DNA of 64,000 nt, taken from the NCBI RefSeq assembly GCF_014646215.1, contig NZ_BMNA01000001.1, positions 162,442-226,441 on the forward strand, given 5' to 3'. The notes below the pieces were generated by a model, which saw only the letters and a program-made list of their open reading frames with translations, had not been told where the DNA came from and made no database searches. A program made the translations under genes and the position numbers. How positions within the stretch are numbered: position 1 is the first letter of the stretch; each line of letters starts with the position of its first letter. This document shows positions 30,947 through 40,321 of this stretch, piece by piece. Source of the DNA: Nakamurella endophytica. GTDB taxonomy: Bacteria > Actinomycetota > Actinomycetes > Mycobacteriales > Nakamurellaceae.

Positions 30947-32020
30947 TCAGCCCGCGCGGGCGTCCAACCACTCGCCGAGAACCGTGCGGACGGAGCCCGT
31001 GGCATCCGACAGCGCGCGCTCGCGCCCGACCCTTTCGGTCAGCGAGAGCACGGTCACCCCCGGCGGGCGGACACCGCGTGCCGCGGCGCCCACCACGGCG
31101 ACCACCTCGATGCCACGGGCGGCGGCCCGCCGGGCGACCCCGCCGACGACCTTGCCGGCCAGCGAGGTGGCGTCCAACCGACCCTCCCCGGTGACCACCA
31201 GGTCGGGACCCTCGTCCAGGGCTGCGTCGAGCCCGGACTCCACCGCCAACAGGTCGTGCCCGGGGACCAGGCGCGCCCCGAGGACGGCCAGCCCGCCACC
31301 GAGCCCGCCGGCCGCGCCGGATCCCCGCACCAGCTGCGGGTCCAGGCCGTACCGCGCCAGGTACCGCTGCCGCTGTGCCCGCAGCCGCTCGGTGAGCCGG
31401 CGCACCGCCTCCGGGTCGGCGCCCTTCTGCGGCCCGAACACCCGCGCGGCGTCGGTGAACCGGGTGTCGACGTCGCAGCACACCAGCACCTCTGCGGCGG
31501 CCAGCGCGCCGGCCATGCCCTGCTCCTCCAGCGCCGCCACGGCTCCGGCGCCCCCGTCGGTGGTGGCGGACCCGCCGAGCCCGACGAGGATGCGGGTGGC
31601 TCCGGCCCGCAGCGCCGCGGCCAGCAGCTCCCCCACGCCGCGGGTCGTCGCCTGTTCGGGGCGGTTCCCGGCGGCCCCGCCGGCCAGCGCCAGGCCGCAG
31701 GCCGCCGACGTCTCCACCACCGCGCGGCCGCCGGGATCCAGCCGCCACGCCGCGGTCACCGGGACGCCGAGCGGGCCGGTGACGTCGGTGGTCCGGTCGG
31801 CACCGCCGAAGACGTCGAGCATCCCCTCGCCGCCGTCGCTCTGCGGGACCGAGCGCACCGTCCCGCCACGCGCGAGGACCACCTCGGCGACGGCGGCGCA
31901 GATCTCACCCGCGGTCGCGGTGCCGCGGAACTTGTCCGGCGCGACCACCACCCGCAACGAGCGCCCCGCCGGTCCAGGCACGTCCGCCGACGGCCCGGGC
32001 GGGCGGGGGTCAGACGACAC
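30947..32020 (-). CDS. Glycerate kinase (GlxK family)
   Basis: 357 residues. It phosphorylates D-glycerate with ATP. The N-terminus VVVAPDKFRGTATAGEI, QSDGGEGMLD, LGGSATTDGGAGAVAAL, GPQKGA and VTGEGRLDATSLAGK are classic for the family. The GTG at 32020 overlaps the hutI coding end by 11 nt. Other GTG codons lie further in (before the VVVAPDKF motif), so about 25 N-terminal residues are uncertain. It is last in the hut operon, which is unusual because glycerate is not a histidine-degradation intermediate. Confidence 0.88.
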   Translation of the reverse strand: MSSDPRPPGPSADVPGPAGRSLRVVVAPDKFRGTATAGEICAAVAEVVLARGGTVRSVPQSDGGEGMLDVFGGADRTTDVTGPLGVPVTAAWRLDPGGRAVVETSAACGLALAGGAAGNRPEQATTRGVGELLAAALRAGATRILVGLGGSATTDGGAGAVAALEEQGMAGALAAAEVLVCCDVDTRFTDAARVFGPQKGADPEAVRRLTERLRAQRQRYLARYGLDPQLVRGSGAAGGLGGGLAVLGARLVPGHDLLAVESGLDAALDEGPDLVVTGEGRLDATSLAGKVVGGVARRAAARGIEVVAVVGAAARGVRPPGVTVLSLTERVGRERALSDATGSVRTVLGEWLDARAG

Positions 32021-33356
32021 GGGCCCCACGACGCCAGACGGCACGGGTCAACGGCATCCCGACCCGGTAGGCCAGGTACTCGTAGGACGGCGCGTCGAGC
32101 ACGTGCAGGTCGGCCCGCGCGCCCGGCGCCAGGAACCCGACGTCGGGCAGCCGGAGCGCCGCCGCCCCGCCGGTGGTCGCCGCCTGGACGGCCTCCTCGG
32201 CGGTCAGCCCGCACTGCAGCACGCCCAACGCCACCACCAGGTTCATCGACGACGTGTACGACGAGCCGGGATTGCAGTTGGACGCCAGGGCGATCCGGGC
32301 GCCGGCGTCCACCAGCAACCGGCCCGGGGCCGGTGGCTGGCGGGTCGAGAGGTCGCACGCCGGCAGCAGTGTCGCCACCGTCGTCGAACCGGCGAGGGCG
32401 TCGACGTCCCGGTCGGACAGATAGGTGCAGTGGTCCACCGAGACGGCGCCGTGCTCGACGGCGAGCCGGACTCCCTCGCCCTCACGGAGCTGGTTGCCGT
32501 GCACCTTGAGCCCGAGGCCGGCACGCTGCCCGGCGGCCAGCACCCGCCGGGTCTGCGCCCCGTCGAAGGCGCCGTCCTCGCAGAACACGTCCAGGAACTG
32601 CACGTAGCGCGCGACGGCCTGCAGCATCGGCCCGCAGACCAGGTCCAGATAGCCCTGCGGGTCGCCGTCGAACTCCGGCGGGACGACGTGGGCACCCAGG
32701 AAGGTCACCACGTCGACGCCCGACTCCGCTGCCACCGCCGCCGATGTCGTCTCGTCGGGGACGGTCAGGCCGTAGCCGGTCTTGGTCTCGATGGTGGTGG
32801 TGCCGCCCCGCACCATCTCGTCCACCCGCAGCCGGGCCAGCCGCAGCAGCTCGGTCCGTTCGACGCCCCGGGTGGCGGCGACGGTGGTGCCGATGCCGCC
32901 CGCCTCGTAGGGCCGCCCCGCCATCCGGGCGGTGAACTCGGCCGCGCGGTCACCGGCGAACACCAGGTGGCTGTGCGAGTCGACCCAGCCGGGCAGCACC
33001 GCGCGTTGCCCGAGGTCCAGCGCCCGGTCGGCCGCGGGCGCGGACACCCGGGGTCCGACCCAGACGACGCGGTCGCCGTCGAGCACCACGGCAGCGTCCC
33101 CGATGAGACCCAACGGGCCCTCACCGACGGCGGGGTCGTTCGTCACCAGCTGCGAGATGCCCTGCAGCAGCGTCGTCCCGGCCTGGTCCGGAGCCGTGCC
33201 GCTCTCGGCCGGGCCGTGCGTGTGCGGGTCGGCGGGAACGACCTGGGGACCGGGTTGCGGCGGGGCGCCGAGCGTCGGCCCGGTCTGCTCGCCGGGGACC
33301 GCTCCGGGCTGCCCGCCGGCCGGCCCGGACGGACCGCCGGTGTACGGCCCGCTCAC
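32010..33356 (-). CDS. hutI: Imidazolonepropionase
   Basis: 448 residues. It hydrolyses 4-imidazolone-5-propionate to N-formimino-L-glutamate. It is an amidohydrolase with the metal motif DSHSHLVFAG (about residue 126), ETKTGYGL, GAHVVPPE, KVHGNQ, DHCTYL and NCNPGSSYTSSM. The GTG start overlaps the hutF stop as GTGA. The first about 60 residues form a Pro/Gly-rich extension with no counterpart in typical (about 400-residue) enzymes; the ordered domain begins near ISQLVTNDP. Confidence 0.95.
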   Translation of the reverse strand: MSGPYTGGPSGPAGGQPGAVPGEQTGPTLGAPPQPGPQVVPADPHTHGPAESGTAPDQAGTTLLQGISQLVTNDPAVGEGPLGLIGDAAVVLDGDRVVWVGPRVSAPAADRALDLGQRAVLPGWVDSHSHLVFAGDRAAEFTARMAGRPYEAGGIGTTVAATRGVERTELLRLARLRVDEMVRGGTTTIETKTGYGLTVPDETTSAAVAAESGVDVVTFLGAHVVPPEFDGDPQGYLDLVCGPMLQAVARYVQFLDVFCEDGAFDGAQTRRVLAAGQRAGLGLKVHGNQLREGEGVRLAVEHGAVSVDHCTYLSDRDVDALAGSTTVATLLPACDLSTRQPPAPGRLLVDAGARIALASNCNPGSSYTSSMNLVVALGVLQCGLTAEEAVQAATTGGAAALRLPDVGFLAPGARADLHVLDAPSYEYLAYRVGMPLTRAVWRRGARVV

Positions 33357-34711
33357 CGTGCCCACGCCCGCTCGACGGCGCGGGCGAGCAGCGGCCCTGG
33401 CGCGCCGTGCCGCAGGTGGACGCCGTCCCGGGCGACGACCGTGCCGGCCGCGACGACCGTCCGCACGTCCGCAGCGGTGGCCGAGAACACCAGCGACTCC
33501 GGCGGCGTGCCCGCCGTCCGCGCACTGCCGGGGTCGAGCTCGACCAGGTCGGCGGGCGCGCCGACCTCGAGCCGCCCGCCGGGCGAACCGATGGCCCGGT
33601 GGGCCGCGACGGTGGTCATCTCCAGCAGCTGCACGGCCGGGAAGGTTCCCCGCCGCCCGGTGGCCAACCGCTCGCCCCACTCGACGCCGCGGGCCTGGGC
33701 GAGCGGGTCGGTGAGCACGTGCTGGTCGCCCCCGACGCACAGCCGGGCACCGGCCGCCGCCAGCGCACCGGCGCGCGGCAGCCCGTCCGCCAGGTCGGCC
33801 TCGGTGGTGGGGCACAGCACGACGCTGCATCCCGCCGCTCCGATCGCCTGGACGTCGTCCTCGGTCAGGTGCGTGGCGTGCACCAGGGCCGTCGCCGGGC
33901 CGAGCAGGCCGCGGTCGGCCAGGAGCCCGGTCGGGGTCGATCCGGTGGCGGCCAGGCAGGCCTCGTTCTCCGCCGGCTGCTCGGAGACGTGCACGTGCAC
34001 CGGCCGCCCCGCCGCCGCGGCGGCCACGGCCGCGAGGTCGCCGGGCGGCACGGCGCGGACCGAGTGCGCGGCCACGCCGGTCCGTACCGACGGCGGCAGC
34101 AGCGCCACCCGCTCCGCCCAGGCCGCGACGGTGCCGTCGCTGAACCGCTGCTGCACCGGATGCAGCGGCTCACCGGCCAGACCTGCGGTCAGGTAGCAGA
34201 CGTCGAGCAGGGTGACGGCCAGCCCGGCCGCCGTGCCGGCGTCGACCGCGGCCAGCCCCATGGCGTTGGGGTCGGCGTAGCGACCGCCACCGGGTGGGTG
34301 GTGCAGGTAGTGGAACTCCCCCACCGCGGTCACCCCGGCGCACACCATCTCGGTGTAGGCGGCCAGCGCCAGGTCCCGGAAGGTGTCCGGGTCGAGATCG
34401 CCGGCCAGCCGGTACATCAGCTGCCGCCAGGTCCAGAACGACCCGGCCTGCTGCTCGTCGCCGTACGTCCGGCCGCGCAACGCACGGTGGAAGACGTGCG
34501 AGTGGGCGTCGGCGAAGCCGGGAACGACGACGCCGCCGAGGGTCTCGGTGGGCGGCCGGCCGTCCGCGGGACGGACCGCGCTGATCGTGCCGGCCGTCAC
34601 CTCGATGTCGACGTCGCGCGCCAGCCCGCCGGGGGTGACCGCGGCGGCGCAGCGGAACAGCGCCGACGGCACGGACGGCGGCGACGACAGCGACGGCGGC
34701 GGCGCCGTCAC
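33353..34711 (-). CDS. hutF: Formimidoylglutamate deiminase
   Basis: 452 residues. It converts N-formimino-L-glutamate to N-formyl-L-glutamate and ammonia. It is an amidohydrolase with DAHSHVFHRALRG, then FWTWRQLMY and GEFHYLHH (characteristic of HutF), HVHVSEQPAE, HATHL and CVGGDQHV. The presence of HutF defines the formylglutamate branch, which then needs a deformylase. The GTG start overlaps the M20 gene stop as GTGA. An Asp/Gly-coding microrepeat (34661-34700) lies just inside the start. Confidence 0.94.
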   Translation of the reverse strand: MTAPPPSLSSPPSVPSALFRCAAAVTPGGLARDVDIEVTAGTISAVRPADGRPPTETLGGVVVPGFADAHSHVFHRALRGRTYGDEQQAGSFWTWRQLMYRLAGDLDPDTFRDLALAAYTEMVCAGVTAVGEFHYLHHPPGGGRYADPNAMGLAAVDAGTAAGLAVTLLDVCYLTAGLAGEPLHPVQQRFSDGTVAAWAERVALLPPSVRTGVAAHSVRAVPPGDLAAVAAAAAGRPVHVHVSEQPAENEACLAATGSTPTGLLADRGLLGPATALVHATHLTEDDVQAIGAAGCSVVLCPTTEADLADGLPRAGALAAAGARLCVGGDQHVLTDPLAQARGVEWGERLATGRRGTFPAVQLLEMTTVAAHRAIGSPGGRLEVGAPADLVELDPGSARTAGTPPESLVFSATAADVRTVVAAGTVVARDGVHLRHGAPGPLLARAVERAWAR

Positions 34712-35940
34712 GCGAGCAGGTCGGCCAGCACGTCGGTGAGCCGCTGCACACCGGCGATGCAGTCGGCCGTCTCGGCGTGCTCGCCGGGTGCGTGGGACAC
34801 CCCGGACGGGTTGCGCACGAACAGCATCGCGGCGGGCAGGTGGGCGGACAGCACACCGGCGTCGTGCCCGGCACCGGTCGGGATGATCGGCGCGCCGAGC
34901 CGCTCGGACAGGTTCACCGACAGGCCGGGGTCGAAATCGACGCGGTCCGACATGGCCTCGCGCGTCATCACCAGCGTGCAGCCCTCCAGCTCGGCCTCGG
35001 CCCGCACCGCCGCGACGATCTCGTCGACCAGGGTCGCGGTCTGCTCCGCGGAGCCCCATCGCGCGTCCAGCCAGCACTGCACGCTCGAGGCGATGACGTT
35101 CGTGCCGCCCGGCACCGGGTGCAGCCGGCCGATGGTGGCGACCGCGCCGGGGTGGTCGGCCAGGACGCGGCGGGCGGCCAGCACGGCTGCGGCGGCCGGG
35201 ATCATCGGGTCGTGCCGGTCCTCCGGCCGGGTGGTGCCGGCGTGGTTGCCCTCGCCGGTGACGGTCAACCGCCAGCGCCCGTGGGCGACGATCTCCGACC
35301 CCACCGCCACCTGTGCCGCCGGGTCCGCGGCCTGCAGCAGCCGGCCCTGCTCGACGTGCAGTTCCACGAAGGTGGCCAGCTGGGCGAGCCGCTCCCGGTC
35401 CGGGCCCATCCGCGTCGGGTCGATGCCCGCCCGGCGGGCCGCGTCGGCGAGACCGATCTCGTCGGTGTCGCGCAGCCGGCGCACGTGGTCGGGGTCCACG
35501 GCGCCGGTCATCAACTTCGAGCCCAGGCAGGGCACCCCGAACCGGCCGCCCTCCTCCTCGGCGAAGGACACCACGGCGAACGGGCGCCGCGGCCGGACGC
35601 CCCGGGCGCGCAGCTCGTCCACGGCCAGCAGGGCCGACACCACGCCGAGCGGCCCGTCGAACGCGCCGCCACCCGGGACGGAGTCGAGATGGCTTCCCGC
35701 AGCGACGGTGTCCGGACCCGGCGTGCCCCACCAGGCCCACAGGTTGCCGTTCCGGTCGGTCTCCACGTCCAGGCCGCGGCGGCCCGCCTCGGCGCGGAAC
35801 CACTCGCGCAGCTGCAGGTCGCCGTCGTCGAACAGGTGCCGGGAGTACCCGCCGCGGAGCCGGTCCCGGCCGATGCCGGCCAGGTCGGCCCAGGTCGAGG
35901 CGAAGCGGGATCCGTCGGCGGGTGACGCGGAGAACGTCAT
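34708..35940 (-). CDS. M20 metallo-amidohydrolase (AllC/HyuC type), probable N-formylglutamate deformylase of the hut pathway
   Basis: 410 residues. The family includes allantoate amidohydrolase and N-carbamoyl-amino-acid hydrolase. All metal motifs are present: GSHLDSVPGGGAFDG, SFAEEEGGRF, ELHVEQG, HAGTTRPEDR, and GVSHAPGE near the end; GAGHDAG is also intact. No classical HutG is encoded in this operon, and HutF makes formylglutamate, so by context this enzyme most likely removes the formyl group. That is inference. The ATG has GAGAGG 9 nt upstream, and the stop overlaps hutF as GTGA. Confidence 0.85.
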   Translation of the reverse strand: MTFSASPADGSRFASTWADLAGIGRDRLRGGYSRHLFDDGDLQLREWFRAEAGRRGLDVETDRNGNLWAWWGTPGPDTVAAGSHLDSVPGGGAFDGPLGVVSALLAVDELRARGVRPRRPFAVVSFAEEEGGRFGVPCLGSKLMTGAVDPDHVRRLRDTDEIGLADAARRAGIDPTRMGPDRERLAQLATFVELHVEQGRLLQAADPAAQVAVGSEIVAHGRWRLTVTGEGNHAGTTRPEDRHDPMIPAAAAVLAARRVLADHPGAVATIGRLHPVPGGTNVIASSVQCWLDARWGSAEQTATLVDEIVAAVRAEAELEGCTLVMTREAMSDRVDFDPGLSVNLSERLGAPIIPTGAGHDAGVLSAHLPAAMLFVRNPSGVSHAPGEHAETADCIAGVQRLTDVLADLLA

Positions 35941-36025
35941 GCGGCAGTGCCTCTCGGTCGGGGCCGGTCCCGGTGCGGCCGGCCGGGGTCAGTGTCCTCC
36001 GGATCGACGCGGCCGGCGCGCGGGC

Positions 36026-37690
36026 TCACCCGCGGTCCATCGGCACGACCAGGCCGGTGCGCCGGGCCGCGTCCGCGGCGTCGGGGTAGCCGGCGTCGAC
36101 GTGCCGCAGCACCCCCATGGCGGGGTCGTTGGTGAGCACCCGCTCGATCTTGGCGCCGCCCAGCTCGGTCCCGTCGGCGACCGTGACCTGCCCGGCATGG
36201 ATGGACCGGCCGATGCCGACCCCGCCGCCGTGGTGGATCGACACCCAGGTCGCCCCGGACGCGGTGTTCACCAGCGCGTTGAGCAGCGGCCAGTCGGCGA
36301 TGGCGTCCGAGCCGTCGGCCATGGCCTCGGTCTCCCGGTACGGCGAGGCGACCGACCCGGCGTCCAGGTGGTCCCGGCCGATCACCACGGGCGCGGACAG
36401 CTCGCCGGCCGCCACCATGTCGTTGAAGCGCAGCCCGGCCCGGTGCCGCTCGCCGGCGCCGAGCCAGCAGATCCGCGCCGGCAGGCCCTGGAACGCGACC
36501 CGCTCCGGGGCGAGCCGCATCCAGCGCTGCAGCTTGTCGTCGTCGGGGAACAGCTCGCAGACCGCCACGTCGGTGGCGTGGATGTCGGCCGGGTCACCGG
36601 ACAGCGCCGCCCAGCGGAACGGGCCCTTGCCCTGGGCGAACAGCGGCCGGATGTACGCCGGCACGAAACCCGGGAACTCGAAGGCGCGTTCGTAGCCGCC
36701 CAGCGCCGCCTCGCCGCGGATCGAGTTGCCGTAGTCGAACACCTCGGCACCGGCGTCCCGGAACCCGACCATCGCGGCCACGTGCTCGGCCATCGACTCG
36801 CGCGCCCGGTCGGTGAACTCGTCCGGCTTGGCGGCGGCGTAGTCGTGCCAGTCCTCCAGGGACACTCCGACGGGCAGGTACCAGAGCGGGTCGTGCGCGC
36901 TGGTCTGGTCCGTGACGATGTCGACGGGCACGGCGCGGCGCAGGATCTCGGGCAGCACCTCGGCCGCGTTGCCGATCACCGCCACGGACAGCGCACGCCG
37001 GTCCCGCTTGGCGGCCAGCACCAGCTCCAGGCCGTGGTCCAGGTCGTCGGCGACGACGTCCAGGTAGCGGGTCTCGACCCGGCGCCGGGCGCGCACCGGG
37101 TCGACCTCGACGCACAGCACCGCACCGCCGTTGAGCGTGACGGCGAGCGGCTGCGCGCCGCCCATGCCGCCGAGACCGGCCGTGACGGTGAGCGTCCCGG
37201 CCAGCGAGCCGCCGAACCGCTGCTCGGCCACCGCGGCGAAGGTCTCGTAGGTGCCCTGCACGATGCCCTGGCTGCCGATGTAGATCCAGGACCCGGCCGT
37301 CATCTGGCCGTACATGGTGAGCCCCAGCGCCTCCAGCCGGCGGAACTCCGGCCAGGTGGCCCAGTCCCCGACCAGGTTGCTGTTGGCGATGAGCACCCGA
37401 GGCGCCCACTCGTGGGTGCGCAGCACACCCACCGGCCGGCCGGACTGCACCAGCAGGGTCTCGTCGCCGCGCAGGTCGGTGAGCTCGCGGCAGATGGCGT
37501 CGAAGCTGGCCCAGTCGCGGGCGGCCCGACCGCTGCCGCCGTAGACGACCAGGGCGTCCGGGTCCTCGGCGACGGCGGGATCCAGGTTGTTGCACAGCAT
37601 GCGCAGCGGCGCCTCGGTGGCCCAGGAGCGGGCGGTCAGCGTGGTGCCGCGGGCGGCGCGGACGGGACGGGCGCCGGGCAGGGCGGTCAT
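36026..37690 (-). CDS. hutU: Urocanate hydratase
   Basis: 554 residues, full length. It uses tightly bound NAD+ to hydrate urocanate to imidazolonepropionate. Markers: [36 protein letters not shown], the glycine-rich [22 protein letters not shown], and the active-site Cys C408 in [10 protein letters not shown] (C410 in the Pseudomonas enzyme). The ATG at 37690 is preferred to the GTG at 37699 because GAGGTGA lies just upstream at good spacing. It is second in the hut operon, 105 nt after hutH. Confidence 0.97.
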   Translation of the reverse strand: MTALPGARPVRAARGTTLTARSWATEAPLRMLCNNLDPAVAEDPDALVVYGGSGRAARDWASFDAICRELTDLRGDETLLVQSGRPVGVLRTHEWAPRVLIANSNLVGDWATWPEFRRLEALGLTMYGQMTAGSWIYIGSQGIVQGTYETFAAVAEQRFGGSLAGTLTVTAGLGGMGGAQPLAVTLNGGAVLCVEVDPVRARRRVETRYLDVVADDLDHGLELVLAAKRDRRALSVAVIGNAAEVLPEILRRAVPVDIVTDQTSAHDPLWYLPVGVSLEDWHDYAAAKPDEFTDRARESMAEHVAAMVGFRDAGAEVFDYGNSIRGEAALGGYERAFEFPGFVPAYIRPLFAQGKGPFRWAALSGDPADIHATDVAVCELFPDDDKLQRWMRLAPERVAFQGLPARICWLGAGERHRAGLRFNDMVAAGELSAPVVIGRDHLDAGSVASPYRETEAMADGSDAIADWPLLNALVNTASGATWVSIHHGGGVGIGRSIHAGQVTVADGTELGGAKIERVLTNDPAMGVLRHVDAGYPDAADAARRTGLVVPMDRG

Positions 37691-37795
37691 GGCGGTCACC
37701 TCGGGGTCGGGACGGGCTGGGCGGTGGGCGGTGTCGCGGGAGTGGGGCGGTGCGGGACGTCGCCGGGCAGCCGGATCGGGTCGCCCGGGCCGGGA

Positions 37796-39415
37796 TCAGT
37801 CCAGGCCGGCGGCCGCGGTGATCGCGCCCGCCGCGAGCAGGCCGACGACGGCGTCGATCTCGGGTGCCAGGTGGCGGTCCGGGCCGGGTCCGGGGACCAC
37901 GGCGCGGACGGCGTCGCGCACGGCGCCGGTGACCGGACCCGGCTGCAGCGGCTGTCGCAGGTCGAGAGCGCGCGCAGCGGTGAGGATCTCGATGGCGATC
38001 ACCCGGCGCAGGCCGTCGACGGCGCGCCGCAGCTTGCGGGCCGCGTGCCAGCCCATCGAGACGTGGTCCTCCTGCATGGCCGACGACGGGATGCTGTCGA
38101 CCGAGGCCGGCACGGCCAGCCGCTTGAGCTCCGAGACGATCCCGGCCTGGGTGTACTGGGCGATCATCAGGCCGGAGTCGACGCCGACCTCGTGCGCCAG
38201 GAACGGCGGCAGCCCGTGCGAGCGGGTTGCGTCGAGCATCCGGTCGGTGCGGCGCTCGGCGATGCCGGCCACGTCGGCCACCGAGATGGCCAGGAAGTCC
38301 AGCACCGCGGCGACCGGAGCGCCGTGGAAGTTGCCGTTGGACTCGACGCGGCCGTCCCGCAGCACGACGGGGTTGTCGACGGCCGAGGCCAGCTCGCGCT
38401 CGGCGACCAGCCGGGCGTGGGCCACGGTGTCCCGGGCGGCACCGTGCACCGCGGGCGCGCAGCGCAGCGAGTAGGCGTCCTGGACCCGGGGGTCCTCGGG
38501 TCCGGCGTGCGAGGCGACCATCGGCGAGCCGGCCAGCGCGGCGGCGATCCTGCCGGCGCTGCGGGCCTGTCCCGGGTGCGGGCGCAGGGCCTGCAGGTCG
38601 GCGGCGAACACCCGGTCGGTGCCCAGCAGGGCCTCCACGGACAGGGCCGCCGCCAGGTCCGCCGCGTCCAGCAGCAGGTCCAGGTCGGCCAGGGCGAGCA
38701 CCAGCATGCCCAGCATCCCGTCGGTGCCGTTGATGAGCGCCAGGCCCTCCTTCTCCGCCAGCACCACCGGGGCGAGCCCCGCGGCGGACAGGGCCTCTAC
38801 GGCCGGGCGCCGGCCGCCGGCGGCGTCGATCACCTCCCCCTCGCCGATCAGCGCCAGTGCCGCCGCGGCCAGCGGCGCCAGGTCGCCGGAGCAGCCCAGC
38901 GAGCCGTACTCGGGGACGACCGGGCTGATCCCGGCGTTGAGCAGCGCCGCGTACGCCAGCGCCGTCTCCAGCCGGACGCCGGTGCGTCCGGTGGCCAGCG
39001 TCGACAGCCGGAGCAGCATCAGCGCCCGCACCACCTCACGCTCGACGGCCGGCCCGCTGCCGGCGGCGTGCGACCGGATGAGCGAGGCCTGCAGCGCGGC
39101 CCGGCGATCGGCGCCGATGTGCACCGTGGCCAGCGCGCCGAAGCCGGTGGAGATCCCGTAGTGCGGCAGCGGGTCGTCGGCCAGCGCCTCGACCACCCGG
39201 CGCGTCCGGGCCACGGCGTCCCGGGCCTGCGCGGACAGCTCGACCCGGGCGCCGCCGCGGGCCACGGCCAGCACCTGCGCCGGCTCCAGCGGACCGACGT
39301 CCACCACGACGGTCCCGGACGCCGCGGCCGGGACGGGCGGTCCTCCGGCGGGCACGGCCGGCAGTGGCGGGGTCGCGGGCACGGCGGGCGGGGCGGCGGG
39401 GACGGTCGGCGTCAC
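37796..39415 (-). CDS. hutH: Histidine ammonia-lyase
   Basis: 539 residues. It deaminates L-histidine to trans-urocanate. The self-forming MIO cofactor comes from the triad C175-S176-G177 in GSLGCSGDLAPL, i.e. Cys instead of the usual Ala, as also recorded for Streptomyces HutH. Other motifs: YGISTGFG, NGTDGMLGML, QDAYSLRC, SNGNFHGAP, SSAMQEDHVSMG. The first about 35 residues are Pro/Ala-rich and may not all be translated; the GTG at 39415 is the outermost start. It is first in the hut operon, transcribed away from the IclR regulator. Confidence 0.96.
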   Translation of the reverse strand: MTPTVPAAPPAVPATPPLPAVPAGGPPVPAAASGTVVVDVGPLEPAQVLAVARGGARVELSAQARDAVARTRRVVEALADDPLPHYGISTGFGALATVHIGADRRAALQASLIRSHAAGSGPAVEREVVRALMLLRLSTLATGRTGVRLETALAYAALLNAGISPVVPEYGSLGCSGDLAPLAAAALALIGEGEVIDAAGGRRPAVEALSAAGLAPVVLAEKEGLALINGTDGMLGMLVLALADLDLLLDAADLAAALSVEALLGTDRVFAADLQALRPHPGQARSAGRIAAALAGSPMVASHAGPEDPRVQDAYSLRCAPAVHGAARDTVAHARLVAERELASAVDNPVVLRDGRVESNGNFHGAPVAAVLDFLAISVADVAGIAERRTDRMLDATRSHGLPPFLAHEVGVDSGLMIAQYTQAGIVSELKRLAVPASVDSIPSSAMQEDHVSMGWHAARKLRRAVDGLRRVIAIEILTAARALDLRQPLQPGPVTGAVRDAVRAVVPGPGPDRHLAPEIDAVVGLLAAGAITAAAGLD

Positions 39416-39467
39416 CGCCCCATTGGATGCCCGCCGCGATTCCCGGGCCAGGGGGCGCCCGGTCGGA

Positions 39468-39487
39468 CTGTCCGGTATACCGGACAG
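39468..39487. promoter_or_regulatory. Perfect 20-bp palindrome, HutR (IclR) operator with embedded -10
   Basis: CTGTCCGGTATACCGGACAG is a perfect palindrome ending at the base before the regulator's ATG. Its core contains TATACC on each strand, placed 6 nt before the regulator ATG (leaderless) and pointing to a divergent hut start near 39467. It resembles the IclR-type HutR site reported in Corynebacterium resistens (TCTGwwATwCCAGA). Confidence 0.8.
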
Positions 39488-40321
39488 ATGGGTGCCGCAC
39501 CGACCGCAGCCGCACCGGCCCTGCGCCGGGGTCTGGCCGTGCTCCGGGTACTGGCCGAGCGCCCGGGGCCGGTGTCGGCGGCGGCCGTCGCCCGCGACCT
39601 GGGGCTGGCCCGCTCGACGGTGTACGAGCTGCTCGGCGAGCTCGCGGCAGCCGGGTTCGCCACGCACGTGGCGAGCGAGCGCCGCTGGGGCCTGGGCGTC
39701 GCGGCCTTCGAGATCGGTACCGCGTACCTGCGCGCGGATCCGCTCGAGCGACTGGGGCGCCCGGTGCTCACCCGGCTGGCCCGGACCGCGGGCGGGACCG
39801 CCCACCTGGGCGTGCTGCACGGCGGCGAGACCCTGTACCTGGCCAAGGAACGCCCGGCCGGGCCGGCGCCGGCGCTGGTGACGGACGTCGGGGTCCGGCT
39901 GCCTGCGCCGCTGACCGCCACCGGGGTGTCGATCCTGGCCGCGCTGCCGGCCGCGCAGATCCGCGCGCTCTTCCCGGACCGGGGCGCCTTCGTCGACCGC
40001 ACGGGCCGCGGACCCGCCTCCCCCGGTCAGCTGCGCGAGGTGCTGGCGGCCGCCAGGCTCCGCGGCTGGTCGCTGGAGGACGGGCAGGTCAGCGCGGACA
40101 CCGCCAGCGTCGCCGCGGCCGTGTTCGACCACAACGGCCGGCCGGTCGCGGCCGTCGGCGTCACGGTCCGGCACCGCTGCGACGCCGGTGCGGAGGCTCC
40201 CGGGTGCCCGCACGGGCTCGGCGCCCTCGCGGGTCCCGTCCGGGCCGCCGCGGCCGACCTCACCGGCGCCGTGGGCGGCCTCGTCCCGGGCGGCGCGGCG
40301 TCGCCACCCGCCGGTCGCTGA
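39488..40321 (+). CDS. hutR: IclR-family regulator of the hut operon
   Basis: 277 residues. The N-terminal winged helix (about 10-70: ALRRGLAVLRVLAERPG, ARDLGLARSTVYELLGEL) is followed by the IclR effector domain (about 75-250: RLARTAGGTAHLGVLHGGETLYL, RLPAPLTATGVSILAALP, SLEDGQVSADTASVAAAVFD). It is encoded divergently from hutH with a shared palindrome at its own start codon, so autoregulation and control of hut by histidine or urocanate are expected. The name hutR is by analogy with Corynebacterium. The C-terminus has two Cys (RC...GCPHG) that are not clearly conserved. Confidence 0.88.
   Translation: MGAAPTAAAPALRRGLAVLRVLAERPGPVSAAAVARDLGLARSTVYELLGELAAAGFATHVASERRWGLGVAAFEIGTAYLRADPLERLGRPVLTRLARTAGGTAHLGVLHGGETLYLAKERPAGPAPALVTDVGVRLPAPLTATGVSILAALPAAQIRALFPDRGAFVDRTGRGPASPGQLREVLAAARLRGWSLEDGQVSADTASVAAAVFDHNGRPVAAVGVTVRHRCDAGAEAPGCPHGLGALAGPVRAAAADLTGAVGGLVPGGAASPPAGR

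Noticed and set aside
39425..39440. GGGAAT on the minus strand upstream of hutH as a SigH-type promoter
   Set aside because: No GTT at 16-19 nt downstream; the palindrome-embedded TATACC explains the promoter better.
33407..40321. A very long open plus-strand frame of about 2300 codons across the hut region
   Set aside because: It is antisense to six well-recognised hut operon genes and merely ends in the real IclR gene. The open frame is a by-product of very high GC. Only 39488-40321 shows protein-like sequence.
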